Assembly: GCA_029706075.1 (NCBI GenBank)
Contig: JAINUG010000007.1
Location: 4,243,001 to 4,307,000 of the forward strand
Direction of reading: 5' to 3'
Source: Aldrovandia affinis
Taxonomy: Eukaryota > Chordata > Actinopteri > Notacanthiformes > Halosauridae
Length of the DNA stretch: 64,000 nt
Part shown: piece by piece, positions 32,775-45,169 of the stretch
Layout: the number at the start of each line of letters is the position of its first letter
Position numbering within the stretch: the stretch's first letter is position 1
Position numbers and translations under genes: made by a program
Notes under the pieces: generated by a model
Told to the model about the DNA's origin: nothing
The model's input: the letters and a program-made list of their open reading frames with translations, nothing else
The model's database searches: none

Positions 32775-34690
32775 TATTGACCACTTTTTCCTGATGTCAG
32801 GAGAGAATGTACTGTAAACATATATACAAACGCATGTGCACACAAACACAAACACACACACACATGATTATACTGTAGACTTTTTGTTTTGTCCGATGGG
32901 TTATGTCTATGTCTATTGAACAATAGATGGGAGAACATAATGCATGAGCTCTGTTGAGCTAAATTATTTAGTTTTAGCTATCATTTTTGCATTCAATATA
33001 TTCTGTAGACTCATTTTTGATGTATTGGCCTGACTCTGACATACAAAGAGTTTAGATTGTTCTGAATTAAACATAATAGAAGTTTTTCACTGTACCAGGT
33101 TTCATTTCAGACCAAATGTAGCTCACCATTCAGCAGGTCAGTACTGTGTTTTGCTGAGGATTCACACATTCTCTCAAACCTCTATCTATTTATGGCTTGT
33201 ACTACATGGGTCTGTCCATGTCAAAGAAATCTTTTATTTTTGGGATCAGACATGCTTTCTTGTGTGTTTTACTGCATATAACAGATCAGCAGCACATTTC
33301 GTTCAGTAGCTGTTACATATTCAGAGTGTTGTTTTTGTCTCTGGGGTCTCTATTAAGGATTAGCAGTGCTGTGGTGAGAAAAAAGAGTGAGAAAAAAGAG
33401 TGAGTGGGAGAGGATATTTGAGGGAAACAGAGAGAGGGAAGCAGAGATAGAGCAAGGAGGGAGGGAGGGGATGAGAGGGAGCCATGAGGTGTTTTTGCTT
33501 CCCACTTTTGCCATTGACCTGGTGACCCAGAAACCCAAAGAAACCTGTCTTGTAGTCTCTTTGCAGTTTCATAATGTACGCATAAACACACACACACACA
33601 CACACAGACACACACACACACACACACTCACGCAAATACATGCGCACACACTCACAAGTACACACGCACATATTCTGAATAGCTGGTGGGGCAGAGGCAG
33701 GGAAGAACAAGTTCCATTCACTCTCTTATAATTTTGGCATGTGAAGGTATGCAATTATTTTAATTAGTGGCCAGCAGTATCAACTCACTTAAGTGATATT
33801 GTATTTTTTTAATGACATAACTGAGGATAGATCAACAAGAGAGTCACGGTCCCACAGAGTCTGACTTCTACTACCTCCAGTACCTCCAGACTACTGTACC
33901 TCTCCTTGGAAACACTGGCAATTGAAAGCATGCACAGAGAAACCTGTTAACTGCTGCCAATCCTTCTGCGAGCAATGGCACGACAGCAAGGAACAGCTTC
34001 AGGTCAGTTCTGTGGCCACTTCATTCCCTCTTTTCTGGCACAAGCGATGTATTATTGGTGGATGCTCTGTCATGGCTCTGGAAGCATTCTATTTGTCTTT
34101 GTAATAATATTAGCAATAATAACACCCGGTTGCATTTATGTAGCGCCTTCCAAGGAACTCAAAGCACTTTACAGAGAAGAGGAGAAGCTCACCTCAACCA
34201 CCAGCAATGTATATCGCATGTGTGACACTCTGCTGTGCTCCCAGGGGCCACAATGGTGTCCAGCTCATGAACAATACCCCTGACAGTTTGCGCTATTATT
34301 GTACACACACAAGCACATTCAGTTAGGTCCATAATTACTGCCATCCTTGATGATGAGCAAAAAAGGCTGTGTAAAAGACACAGCACAGATAATGAGCTAT
34401 ATTTTATGCTCAAACATATGAGAAAACTATAATACTTTTAATAACTATATAAACTTTTTTCTAATACAATTATTCAATTTTTTATTTTATTTTAATTGAG
34501 TAATACTATTTTATGAAAAACATAGGTTTCTAAATTATTGGCACCCCTAAATATTCTTTCAGATAAAGCCAAAGTTAAATCTTCAATAAAAGTCTCGGCC
34601 TTAAGGAACTGTATTGTGGCCTCCCATCACTTCCTATTTCACTAGGGTATAAAAATGAGGTAACACGCACATAAAATCCCTCATCACCAT
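32775..34690. other. Intergenic DNA with CA repeat and a short LINE-tail repeat
   Basis: Contains a (CA)n tract at about 33587-33640. Near 34112-34163 there is an antisense 'gcgccttccaaggaactcaaagcacttta' block like the AAGCGCTTTGAG/GGCGCTATATAAAT tail repeat at 15.8 kb. No gene is supported; open frames over the CA tract are repeat translations. Confidence 0.45.
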
Positions 34691-34698
34691 CCATCACC

Positions 34699-34950
34699 AT
34701 GGGGAAAGCCAAAGAACTTTCAAATCAAAAGAGACAGATGGTTGAGACCTACACAAGCAGGTAATGGGTACAAAAGATACATAAATTGTTAAACATACCA
34801 CTAACTGTTAGGGCAATAATCAAACATTTTAAAAATCTGGAACATCTACAAACTTTAATTGAGTCTTGGGGTCACAAAGTCTCAAAATCAACCACAAGAC
34901 ACCGCTTCCATACTAACAGATTTTTTTTGGAAGGGTTGCGCAAAGAAAGA
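34699..34950 (+). pseudogene. Tc1-like transposase N-terminal remnant
   Basis: From ATG at 34699 the translation begins MGKAKELSNQKRQMVETYTS, then a stop. In the same or shifted frames it continues with 'TVRAIIKHFKN', 'SWGHKVSKSTTRHRFHTNRFF' and a Leu/Arg-rich end near 34945. This is the two-helix-turn-helix DNA-binding region of one fish Tc1 group. No catalytic part or TIR pair was found; sequence after about 34950 is unrelated and leads into the CA repeat at 35040. Confidence 0.65.
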
Positions 34951-35036
34951 ATTTACTATGTGTGATTGTATGTGCATTACTTTTTTGCTCATTTTCATTA
35001 ATGTCCCAATAATTCTAGACCTGACTCACTCACATG

Positions 35037-35039
<3 letters not shown>

Positions 35040-35083
<44 letters not shown>

Positions 35084-35330
35084 CCACATACCCACATGTA
35101 TACAGCTCCACAGACACACTTGCACACATATACAGTACACAGGCTCACATAAACACACTTGCACACACATACACACACAACATACATACAGACACACTCA
35201 CACATGCTTACACACATGTACATACAGTACTTATGGACATTCACAGACAAACATTCACATACATGCAGTGCACAGACACATATGAACACCCCCTCACACA
35301 CATACCACACACACACACACATTTTCACCT
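35040..35330. repeat. (CA)n and degenerate CA-rich tract
   Basis: A pure (CA)n run at about 35040-35080 is followed by about 250 bp of interrupted CACACA/CATACA sequence. All His/Thr- and Cys/Val-rich open frames here are repeat translations. Confidence 0.9.
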
Positions 35331-35339
35331 CCTTGGGCA

Positions 35340-36019
35340 TACCTAGGTGTTTTACATGCACACACAGTCCCATTATGCATGCGATCATATATATCATATA
35401 CATCTCATACATACTCTAGACACAACATCTGATTAATAGCCAAAGTCTAGAGATATGACAAACAGGCCAGACAGGGATTTTAGCAGCTGAACTCTTATGT
35501 GGCAAGAGAGCAGGTTTTTTTCTTGTTTGATCTTGCACACAGCATCATTTTCCAGTCCACAAAAAAAAACCTTTTCACCATCTGTTCATACACCCACACA
35601 TATAGCAGACATGCACAGCATATAATTTAATTGCCAACTCGTTAACACAGAATAGCTGCCATCTGACAGGAATGCATGAATTTAGAACTTGTTTAACGTT
35701 CAAACAGGCAGGTAATGTGGTGCCCTGCAATTAATCATTTAATTAGATGATTTGTTTCCATCAACTCACAACATGCTATCAATTATCATTTTGTATAGTA
35801 ATCGAGTAAAAAATTGAAAATGTTGGACATAATTAATATGGCTTCCCTGTATGATTGACAGTGAGATTTTAGCTGTAATATGTCAAAATGATACTCATTG
35901 GAGTTCAGTCAACTCACTCATTCACACCCTAACACATTCACTCCCTTACTAACCCACAAATGTAAACTCTTAATTGTTAATTCACTCATTTATTAATGCA
36001 TTCACTCACTTATGCACTC

Positions 36020-36061
<42 letters not shown>

Positions 36062-38145
36062 ATCTCATACCATAACTCACTCTTTCATTGGCTCAAGCTA
36101 TCATTCACTCACTCAATCAGAGCTCACTTGCTAATACCCACATTATTTCACTCATACTGACTCACTCTTGATAACTCAAGGCATCATTTGCTCAATCATT
36201 CACTCAGCCCCCTCACTCACATATTCCCCCACCGTTTTGCTTTGTGCAGTTTTTTTCTCAAACCTCTGAAGGTCCCCCAGCCAGGAAGGAGATGAAGCTA
36301 ATGTACAGAGATGGCATTAAGGGGCACATGACCCATGTGTGGCTCTCCACTTACCGTGCATGCGAGGAACAGGGGCTTGATTGTTTCATAATTCATGCAA
36401 ATTTCATTACACAGACATGCCAGAGTTTCAGTTCTGCACTGATCAAAGCCCAGAATAGCCAAACACAGAGCAATATACTGGCATGCTGACCCTCTAAGAC
36501 TGTAACAAAGAAGCCGAACAAAGCTATATACCATCATACACCATGTGACCCTCTAAAGGTGTATCAAAGCCCAGAGTAGCTGAACAGAGCATTATACCAG
36601 CATACACTATGTAGTTGAGTGATGGTTGGGGGTTGTTTGAGATGTAAATATTTTACTTACCAGGAGCCATGAACTGGATCCTGGTTTCCCCGTTCACAGC
36701 GCAGTGGCATTACCACATCTAGAAATATCCTTTCGAAATCGGATTGTACAACTATCAAACTCTTCCTAGCGATCTCGATCCCTGAAGACAAATCTGCATT
36801 TCCCCACGATGATTAAACTACATTTCCAATGATGCATCACAAAGAATAGTCCTAATACTCTGTTCATGTGCTCTCGGAATGATTGTAAATACGAGTTTCC
36901 AGCACTCATCAGAATACAATCAGTACAATAGCAGTTTTTGTTATTTTTGTGTTGCTATCTGATATATATGTACATGGTGTGCTTGCTTTGTTCCTTGATA
37001 TTGTTGAGAAGGATAAAATATGCCAAATATAAAGGCAGAGGAAAGTCTGTCTTTTTGAATGCACCTAAGTTATGGAACGCAGTACATATGAGATTCTTCA
37101 TCTGTCAGTAGTTTTAAATCTCAATTTAAGACTTACTTTTTATACTTTGGCTTTTACTTTTTACGTTTACTTATTTTATTGATCTTATTTGTTTTATCCA
37201 CTCTCATAATGTTTATTGAGGCATTCTCCTTTTTAATACATTTTATACTTGTACTTTTTTCTTTATTTTTTATTATCACTAATGTGTAGAAATATGCATA
37301 TTTTGTGCTTGGAAAAGGTTCTCATGCAAAAGTACCATTGGATTCATGAAACGTGTGCATCAGTGAATTTCATTCTTACCCACGTTTGTATTGAATTCTA
37401 ATCTTTCTTAAGTGACTTGTACATGCGTCATTTCTAATTAGTATAATACACCCCCAAAAAATCCATATAAGGCCCTTCTGATTTCACAGTCGCATAGCCA
37501 AGACTCAAAGTCAAGAAAAACTCTAACATGCTGTCAAAAGGTAAAACTTCTCTTGGCAAACAAAAACTGTTTATAAGCTCTTCATAATTTTCTGCAAACA
37601 TACTGTATCTTGCTTTCTTCTTAAAGCGCAGCTTACTAGATCTTTCAGCAATGCCAAATACACCATTGTCACTCACACATTGTTTGAGTTATTGTGGAGC
37701 CTTTAATGTACACTATTTAATAAACAAGCTGGTATGAATACTAATTAAGCTATTAATTAAATGCAAGCTAATTAAATGTAGGCAAACTGTTGATCGTAAG
37801 TCAAGTAAATGCGGCAGTCTAATTCTTTGATTATTGCTAAATAAATTCTCAATTTGTTCAAATATGAAAGGCATTCATGCTAATCCCTGAAAAGAAGGGG
37901 AGAGTTTACTATAAATACACAAAACTATATAACACTATCAACAACATAAGAATGCAGACATTACAGAATGTGCACAAAATAGTGCTGTGTTATACAGTAA
38001 TAATGTCACAAATAATACCACTGTTTTGTTCTCATATGTATAATATAACTCAGATTTATGATCACAATTGTGTTACATGCAAGTTGTGTCATTGTCTGTA
38101 AACATATATTTGTGCATATGACTGGTTTGGAGCAGTCACAAATCC
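35340..38145. other. Intergenic DNA, no gene supported
   Basis: AT-rich sequence, with CACTCA-type degenerate repeats around 35910-36200 containing a pure (CA)n run at 36023-36059. Nothing else is recognisable. Confidence 0.4.
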
Positions 38146-38149
38146 ATTT

Positions 38150-38836
38150 TTAACTAAGAACAAATTGATGAATTCCAAAATTTGGGTCAGATTGATCATT
38201 CGCATGCTTTAGGCGCTGATCTATACGTGCACAGTGTTCATGAATGAGACCCATAGGGTGCAACTGGTCACCTAAAATGGGTTTGCATTCCCTGGCCATA
38301 ATTCTACCATGCAGAGTAATAATCAGACCCAATGACTCCCATGAGATACCATAGCATATCCACCCCCATGTTTATCAGTTAGGAACAGGCAATGTGAGTT
38401 GAAGGTTTCTTTGGTTTCTTTGGTTGTTTCTTTGAAACCATCCAGATGTAGGAAAAAGAGTAAAATGGGATAATCAGACCATATTACTTTCTTCCACGGC
38501 TCAGAACTGCAGGTTTTGTGCTCATTACACCAGGCTGTGTTGTGTGCATTGGCCTTGGTTACAAGCGGTTTCCGAATGGCAGCCCTACCATAGTATATCA
38601 GCTTTGTGAAGCTTGTGGCATACAGTTTTTGTTTAGACTGGGTCACAGAGGTATAGATTCAGTTTTGTGGTCATTTTTGCAGCTGTTGTTTTGTGTTTTT
38701 TAGCAACTATCCTGTTCAGTGTCCGAGTATCCCTGTTGTTGAGCTTCGACTTGCGACCACATTTTTTCTTTCCTGATGCAGTTTTTCCTTGTTTAGCATA
38801 TGCCAGTGTCATATGACACTGTTTCCCTTGACGCAT
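38150..38836 (-). pseudogene. Degenerate Tc1-like transposase
   Basis: The minus strand at 38633-38836 reads GKTASGKKKCGRKSKLNNRD, then RTLNRIVAKKHKTTAAKMTT. This matches the inter-helix GRPR-like linker and second helix-turn-helix of a fish Tc1 group. Further along in broken frames are RKPLVTKANAHNTAWCNEH, KKVIWSDYP (decayed first catalytic motif) and a late block near 38150-38330. Several frameshifts separate these. TIRs were not identified. Confidence 0.65.
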
Positions 38837-38839
38837 TAA

Positions 38840-39880
38840 ACATTTTGTCTAATGCATCTGCAATTCAGGCACCAATTATTTCACCTAAAATCTGTTCGAT
38901 CTCTCATGTTGCTTCAGAAACTCACATATTCTGTTGATTTTACAACATTGTTTATAACATAAAAATATTGGTAATTAGTATTGACATTAATATCACATGA
39001 ATCACATGTGTAGAGTCCTTTCTAAATGCAATTTAGATTACATCAGTTGATGTTTGAATTATTTTGTCTACCTCCTGTATATTTAGTTAATTTAATCTGT
39101 ACATGAAATTGAGACAGATACGTGAAATATTTTAACATAGGGGCCATGTCACAAGGCATATGTGCCAGACCAGCAGGGTTAGGATCAATTATATTTTTGT
39201 TTTTATTAAATTGAATTAATTAAATTTAAAATGCCCATAATGTTCTATGAGGTTTTTCAATGAATGCAAAGCAGAAGGGGAAAATTGTCAAATGCTACCG
39301 TAGCACAGGAGCCACATCACAACACTTTGCGGTACAGCAGGGTATGACACAAGAGCCATATTACAACACATTGTGACGTGTGGCAATACAGTCTTAATAT
39401 AAAAACACCCTGCCACAAAACATGTGTTACCTTATGCTGAAAGCATTCAGCCTTTACAGGCCAATTACATCATTCAAAGACACTGCAGGACCTGTAAATG
39501 TCTCTACACATCTAGCTGACTACAGGCAAGTAGCCTCCATTGGTGATTTTTTCCCCATACAAGACCCAACAGAGAACACTGGCCTGACAGTGGCATGACC
39601 TGTCCGTTACTCAATCCACTCTGTTTCTGAGAAAGGAGAACACAGCAAGAACTCCGGAAAGTAATGAAGCAGTTTTCTTGTTCTCATCTTCACAATACAG
39701 GGTAACTTTTTGTCAAACCCTGTCCACACTACACACACTGAAAATAAAATATGTAACATCTATTGTAGGGAAGGCAAAGTGGTGCCTATGCTTTTCACAT
39801 TTAGCTCGAATCAGTTCAATGGTATAATTTAAAAATTGGTTTAATTAAAACTATATTATTAAAAATGTGAGCTTAACCAT
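38840..39880. other. Intergenic DNA, nothing recognised
   Basis: AT-rich sequence without supported features. Confidence 0.4.
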
Positions 39881-39883
39881 CTA

Positions 39884-40492
39884 CAGTGGCACCTCGGCCC
39901 ATGAACTTAATTTGTTCGTTGACTCGAAATGTTCGCGAACCGAAATAATTTTTCCCATTGAAATTAATGTAAATCCAATTAATCCGTTAAAAAAGAAACA
40001 CTTTTTTAAAACGTTTTTATGGGTTTATGTGTGGCAAAAATATAGAAAGGAATTAAAGATAACCTTAATTATAGAAAAATACATTAATACTAAAATAAAA
40101 CATAATAATTGTACACTTTACCTTTGTGGTAAACCACTCTCACGTTTAGCTATTATTTCCTTCTTCGTTTCTACTGTAATACGCTTAGGCTTCTTAACAC
40201 CACTATCAGTAGCACTTTTCACTTTCTTGGGAGCCATAATGAGGGCAAATTTAATGGAAATAGCACAAAAAGAACGTGTATCAAAGGAGAACACAACGAC
40301 GAACGATGTAAACAACGCTGAGTACTAAGCACAACTGACACTATCCACGACGCGATAAGCCCGCGAGTTTGTGTGTTTGTGCGTTCGTGCACCAAGGGCT
40401 TGTTCGCGGGCCGAGTGAAAATTTGTTCGGAAAGTGTGTTCGTGGGCCGATTTGTTCGTGAGTAGGGGCATTCGCGGGCCAAGGTTCCACTG
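39884..40492 (-). mobile_element. pogo/Tigger-type deletion derivative
   Basis: Ends CAGTGGCACCTCGGCCCA and, inverted, CAGTGGAACCTTGGCCCG, flanked by TA at 39882-39883 and 40493-40494. Subterminal TTCGCGGGCC/GTTCGTG words repeat on both sides. At 609 bp it is too short to be autonomous. A short N-terminal transposase frame is retained on the minus strand. TIR and TA duplication fit the pogo branch of Tc1/mariner. Confidence 0.85.
40118..40237 (-). pseudogene. Tigger-like transposase N-terminus
   Basis: Minus-strand ATG at 40237 (inside a longer open stretch) encodes MAPKKVKSATDSGVKKPKRI and then VETKKEIIAKRESG. The Lys-rich start followed by an IxxKxEII-like helix resembles the CENP-B/psq-type DNA-binding domain opening of pogo/Tigger transposases. 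It stops after about 39 residues at the internal deletion. No catalytic domain is present. Confidence 0.6.
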
Positions 40493-40494
40493 TA

Positions 40495-43400
40495 CTTGTG
40501 TTTCTGTTTGAATCTTTATATACAAACCATGCAAATGTGATTCAGCTGATTTTAGTTTTTTTTAAAGATCACTTTATTTCCTTTAATTTTTGGATAGCAA
40601 ATAATGAAAGTGCTGTCATAACCTATTCTCTCACAGTGCACTTCATGCAGTTGCTCAAATGATATTCAAGTTATACCCCACTTCTCTCTGATTGGCTCAG
40701 CTTTTAAAGGGTCTTTGCCAAAACACGACAAAGACTATACATGTATAATCGGGGGAAACTGTTCCATATCCCGTCCATCCATCACTTGTCCATACCCGGA
40801 TTAACTTAAATGGCACAACCAGTGGATTTTCTGTCCTCTTTGGAAGGGAAAGCAGGCCCTCGGTAATCAGCTGGTCCTCTGAATCAGATGAGTACCATTT
40901 GCACTCCTGTCCCTTACTCTTACTCTCTCTCTCTCTCTCTTTTGTTCTCTCTCTCTCACTCTTTCAATTCAAACTCAGCTCGGATTGCTCTTAGTGGCAT
41001 ACTTAAACTTGTGTTGCCGGAGCATTTACAAAACAAAAACAATTAGCAATGGAAACTTTGTTATGAAAAAAAATTAGCGAGATATTGAAACATAGTTCAT
41101 AGTACAGTAAACATTATTAGGTATTTCCGCATCAGTGATTCTCTCTAAACCTTTCTCTCTCTCTCTCTCTGTCTCCCTGCCTCTCTCTTTTCTGCAGGAG
41201 CTGTAATGAAATGTGGCTGTCCTCTCAGCACACTGTTAATTACTTCTCTATTTATTTAACGGATCCATTGGTGGGGGCAGCCCTAGCCCTGGGATTGTGT
41301 GACTCCTGTGTTAAATAGACTGCATTCCAATCCTCTGATGCTGAAACTAACATGAGTCCAGCTTTCATGTCAATGGCCCGTCATATTAGCACCCAGAAGA
41401 CGCAAAGGACTTTAATTCTCCCTCCTCACAAAAAAGTAATAAATAAATAATTTAAAAAAAAATCCTAGTGGATAGGATGTGGTGTGATGAACATGGTGTG
41501 CCGTGTTGTGTCTCCTGTGTAAGAGCTTGGCTGGAAGCACTGAGTAAATTCAGCAGCAGAACAGATAACGTCAACGCTGAAGACATAAATATCATTTGAT
41601 ATTCACGCTGAATCATTCTTTATTTTTGGAGACTGTTCAGCCCTTTCCAGGCCTTCTTGCTAGGGACTTCTGAATAATATTTAGTTTGTTTACTTTCAAT
41701 ACTGGATTTTAACTGGTGTTCAATGGTGCCGTTGCCATGGTGAGGGCCTGACAATCCCCCCACCCCCTGCTTCTTTCAGCCCTGATCTCTGATCAGGTTT
41801 CATCAGGTTATAGCTACTTTTATTTTTGGCTCGACAGTAAACGGGCCTGAATGCCATAACAGTAAATTGGTAGCTCTCCAGTGAGAGGGGGATAAGAGAG
41901 AGACAGGAGCTAGGAGTGAGCAAGAGTGAGAAAGAGAGAGGAGGGAGGAAGACAATAAGAGTGAAAATGGGGAAATTGAGAGAGAATAAGAGAGAGGGAG
42001 AGACAAGGGGGGAGGAAGTCAGTAAAAGTGAGTGAGAGGAGGTAACTGTTAGAGAATAAGAGAGAGAGAGAGAGGGGGGGGATGTGTTCTTTCCCCTTGC
42101 CTAGTTTCTAAGCCCATGTGTGCAGGCATGCATTCATTAAATGTAATTCCTCTACATTCAACAAGAGTGCTGTCACTGAGGGGGTGGGGGGGGGGGTGAT
42201 GGGAGGCCGAAAGCTCATAAATACCAAGGCCATCCCCACCCCTCCCTCCCCAGCCAAGAAGGACAGAGTGCTGTGTCCAACTCAATCTGCATGAGAAAGG
42301 CTCTTGGCTCACAAACGCATAGGAAGGTGCTGGAAGAAGCATACAGGACATAGCCTTCCTGTTCTTTGATTGCCATTGCTTTTTCTTTTCCCAACACTTT
42401 TCCTGGACCGAGTTTTCTACAACAACAAAAAGTACTCTTCAGAAGCACATTATTTCAGGTTTAAAAGTATGTAGGCTTATTGATATATAACAAGAAGAGC
42501 TGAATTGACATTGAATAGATATAAATTGGTGTTTGGAAATACCTATACCCTATTGTGGGCCTGAATATTTAATTTTTGCACACACATACATACAAATATA
42601 CAAGTACAATAAAACCCCAAAAAATGTTTTATGTATGGGTGTAGAACTATGAAATCATTCAAGCACAACATTCATTGAAAGATGCCTTCATGAACACAAA
42701 CCATGTGTTGTTATTTTATATTTGTAGCTGTTACATTGCTAAATTGATAATAACACAGTGTATTACATTTATATAATCTCTTCTCTGGTAATAAAGGATT
42801 TATACATTTTTGGTGTTGGCTTAATATTGTACCTTCAACAGAGTCTTTTTGCACAGGTTATGCACAGCAGTGGACACATGGAGCAGTTCTTAATAATGGG
42901 ACAATTCTCTCCTGCTCTAATTTGAGGGTCTCAGTGACACAGATTCAACCCCTGGCAGATTTGGTACCATTGTAGTGACTGAACTGAACTAAATGAATGA
43001 AGCTCTGATGTTAAAAAAAACTTTGAGTGGCAGAGTATTCTGCCGATATTGGTAATACAGGTATGTGTTAAATCTGTTAAATCTGTTTAAATAAAATAAC
43101 AAAATATTGTAGTTGTGTCACCCTTTGTGTGACTTTTTTGTCAGTGTGTCTTAAGTATGAAAAACTTAGCAACTTAGGGTTGTAGCAAATTTGTGTAAAA
43201 AATAAGAAAAGCTAGCCATAAAGTGGTTTTTAGCCTTAAGGAGAGTACTTCTACATTGTCTGGTATTGGGAGTCATCAAGAGCTCCCCTTACAGGTTCAG
43301 AGTTGCCAAAAGATGGCTGTGGCAGCAGCACAGAGGTGGTGAACCTAAACCTTCCGGGAAATAAATAATTGTTTGGAGATGTACAACTATGCAAAGGCAG

Positions 43401-43800
43401 TGGTTGCAATATACGTAATTGAATTTACATTACTTGTATGTAAGCGATTGAATCTGATCAGATTTCCACAAAATATCTAGTATTACAGTCTGCTCTCTTC
43501 TGGTGCTTGTAGTTATCCTAGTTATTTGCAATTGGCGTTGTTTGCAATAGTTGTCTTGGAAGTCACTTTGGACTAAAGCACCTGCCATGACTTGGTAGGA
43601 ATTGTGCTTGTTACAGACTATGAAAGAGACTCCATAACATCCATTAACAAAAAGTTCAGCCCTTGATGCCATAACACTGCAGCTCCTGATGACGGGTAAA
43701 ATGCAATTTTCATGAGCAGGAAGTTATTTGTTTGCAAACAAATTATTTGGGTGTCATTTTTATAATGATTGGCTTCTTCGCATTTTTATTTCTTTAAAAC
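40495..43800. other. Intergenic DNA with GA/CT-rich tracts
   Basis: Short CT tracts lie at 40926-40942 and 41155-41171, with GA-rich sequence at about 41890-42075 and G-runs near 42180-42200. Near 43540-43590 a 'gaagtcactttgga' word resembles a decayed SINE tail. No gene is supported. Confidence 0.4.
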
Positions 43801-43809
43801 GATTTTTTT

Positions 43810-44093
43810 TAAACATTTTGTTTCTGATTTTCTCCCATTTTCTCTCAATTTGGTAGCCAATTACACCCGCTATTTTCACATCAATCCCCCCTTGCCATAG
43901 CCCTGTGACTGGTAGTGACGAAGGGGAAGTATCGAGACGGCACTCGCCAGGCCGTCGACTGTAACCCGGCGCAGCGGACATCCTGTCGGCTTCCTTCCCC
44001 AGGGTGGACAGCCAATCGGCGCCCCCGGTGGCACTCCCGGCCAGAGCTGACTCTGGTGCGATGGGGAAATGAACCCCGGTTGCTTCATTTTGA
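43810..44093 (-). repeat. SINE with 'unit A' tail, antisense copy
   Basis: Minus strand: a B-box-like GGGGTTCATTTCC near the right edge, then a body ('ggccgggagtgccaccgg', 'tcgacggcctggcgagtgcc') and a tail (aatagcgggtgtaattggct...aaattgagagaaaat) matching the complete SINE at 24137-24527. The A-box end is truncated. Confidence 0.7.
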
Positions 44094-44499
44094 CTGAAAA
44101 TAAATCTGTGATTTTTTAAAATACTTTTGATAACATCCAGTGAAAATATTATATAATATTATGTCTTAAAATTTGTTCAATTTTAATATATTGGTTTAGC
44201 AGCATGTATTCAAACTAGGGGTGTGACAGTATACCGGTATGACGGTATACCACAATCATAAACTATTTTCATGCGGGAAAAAAATATTTCAACGGTTACC
44301 CTACTAAAAGGTCTAAATAACCCATATTAAATAATATAATACTGGACCTGGGATATCTGCTAATGTCATGTAATCCCACCACCTCTTTGGCTGTTCTTGC
44401 ATTTTGTTTTGTTTACAACGCGATTGCACACGTGCAGACAGCTCCCTTGCATTTCCCAACCCTGCTAGGTAGCTGTTTTTAGCTAACTAGCTAGCTACA

Positions 44500-44780
44500 T
44501 GGCACAAAGTTTGCAGTCCCTTATAAAACTTGTGATGTCTGACACTGATTCCGATGCCAAAGCAATCTGTAATGAGGAATTATATCTCCCTTTTGATAAT
44601 TTGACTTTTGACTCACTTTTGATTCAGAAAAAAATATGGTGTTGTTGTTGCTGAGAAGAGAGCTCCCATCTGTAGAGAATGTGGGAAACATGTAATGGTC
44701 AGAGGAGGGAACTTCTGCATTCAAACAAAACTTGCATTCCACCTGCCTGAGCATCATCCTTCACATGATGCCACAATGTA
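44500..44780 (+). pseudogene. hAT transposase N-terminus with BED-finger relic
   Basis: From ATG at about 44500 the plus strand encodes MAQSLQSLIKLVMSDTDSDA, then after a frame change APICRECGKHVMVRGGN and LAFHLPEHHPS. The C-x2-C and H-x4-H pairs of the BED finger are kept, but an insertion between them changes the linker compared with copy 1. A stop follows at the deletion junction. Confidence 0.6.
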
Positions 44781-44875
44781 AAAAGTGAGTAGCTAAATAT
44801 AGTAGCCTACTAGATACGATAAGCTGATAACACGATAAAGCAAAATGTTGCTTAATTCGCAAAGTGAATGATTTA

Positions 44876-44952
44876 AAATTGAAATTGAAATTGAAATTGA
44901 AATTGAAATTGAAATTGAAATTGAAATTGAAATTGAAATTGAAATTGAAATT
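44876..44952. repeat. (AAATTG)n hexanucleotide microsatellite
   Basis: About 12-13 perfect units inside hAT copy 2. The corresponding place in copy 1 (about 8600-8630) has only 'ttaaatcaatttaaatca'. Open frames with alternating Asn-Phe are repeat translations. Confidence 0.95.
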
Positions 44953-45169
44953 TGAATGAAATTGATTCATTACAAGGAACTATATTCAGTAGCACTTTTT
45001 GTTTTATTGTTCAATTAAAATGGTATATAAATCTGCAAAGAGCCATACAATAAACAGATTGAGTTGCAAACTTTGTGTGATACTTTTTTTATACCGTGAT
45101 ATACCAAAAAATTAGTAGTACGGTTATTATACCGTGAAAAATGAATACCGTCAGAGCCCTAATTCAAAC

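Larger units (their letters stand above)
44216..45161 (+). mobile_element. hAT element copy 2 (0.95-kb family), perfect 8-bp TSD
   Basis: Termini TAGGGGTGTGACAGTATACC and, inverted, TAGGGCTCTGACGGTATTCA, flanked by identical ATTCAAAC octamers at 44208-44215 and 45162-45169. It is the same family as 8384-9339 but in the opposite orientation. Internally it retains a BED-finger relic and contains a hexanucleotide array that copy 1 lacks. Confidence 0.92.

Noticed and set aside
44761-44970. Asn-Phe repeat protein frame on the minus strand
   Set aside because: It is a translation of the AAATTG hexanucleotide array inside a hAT element.
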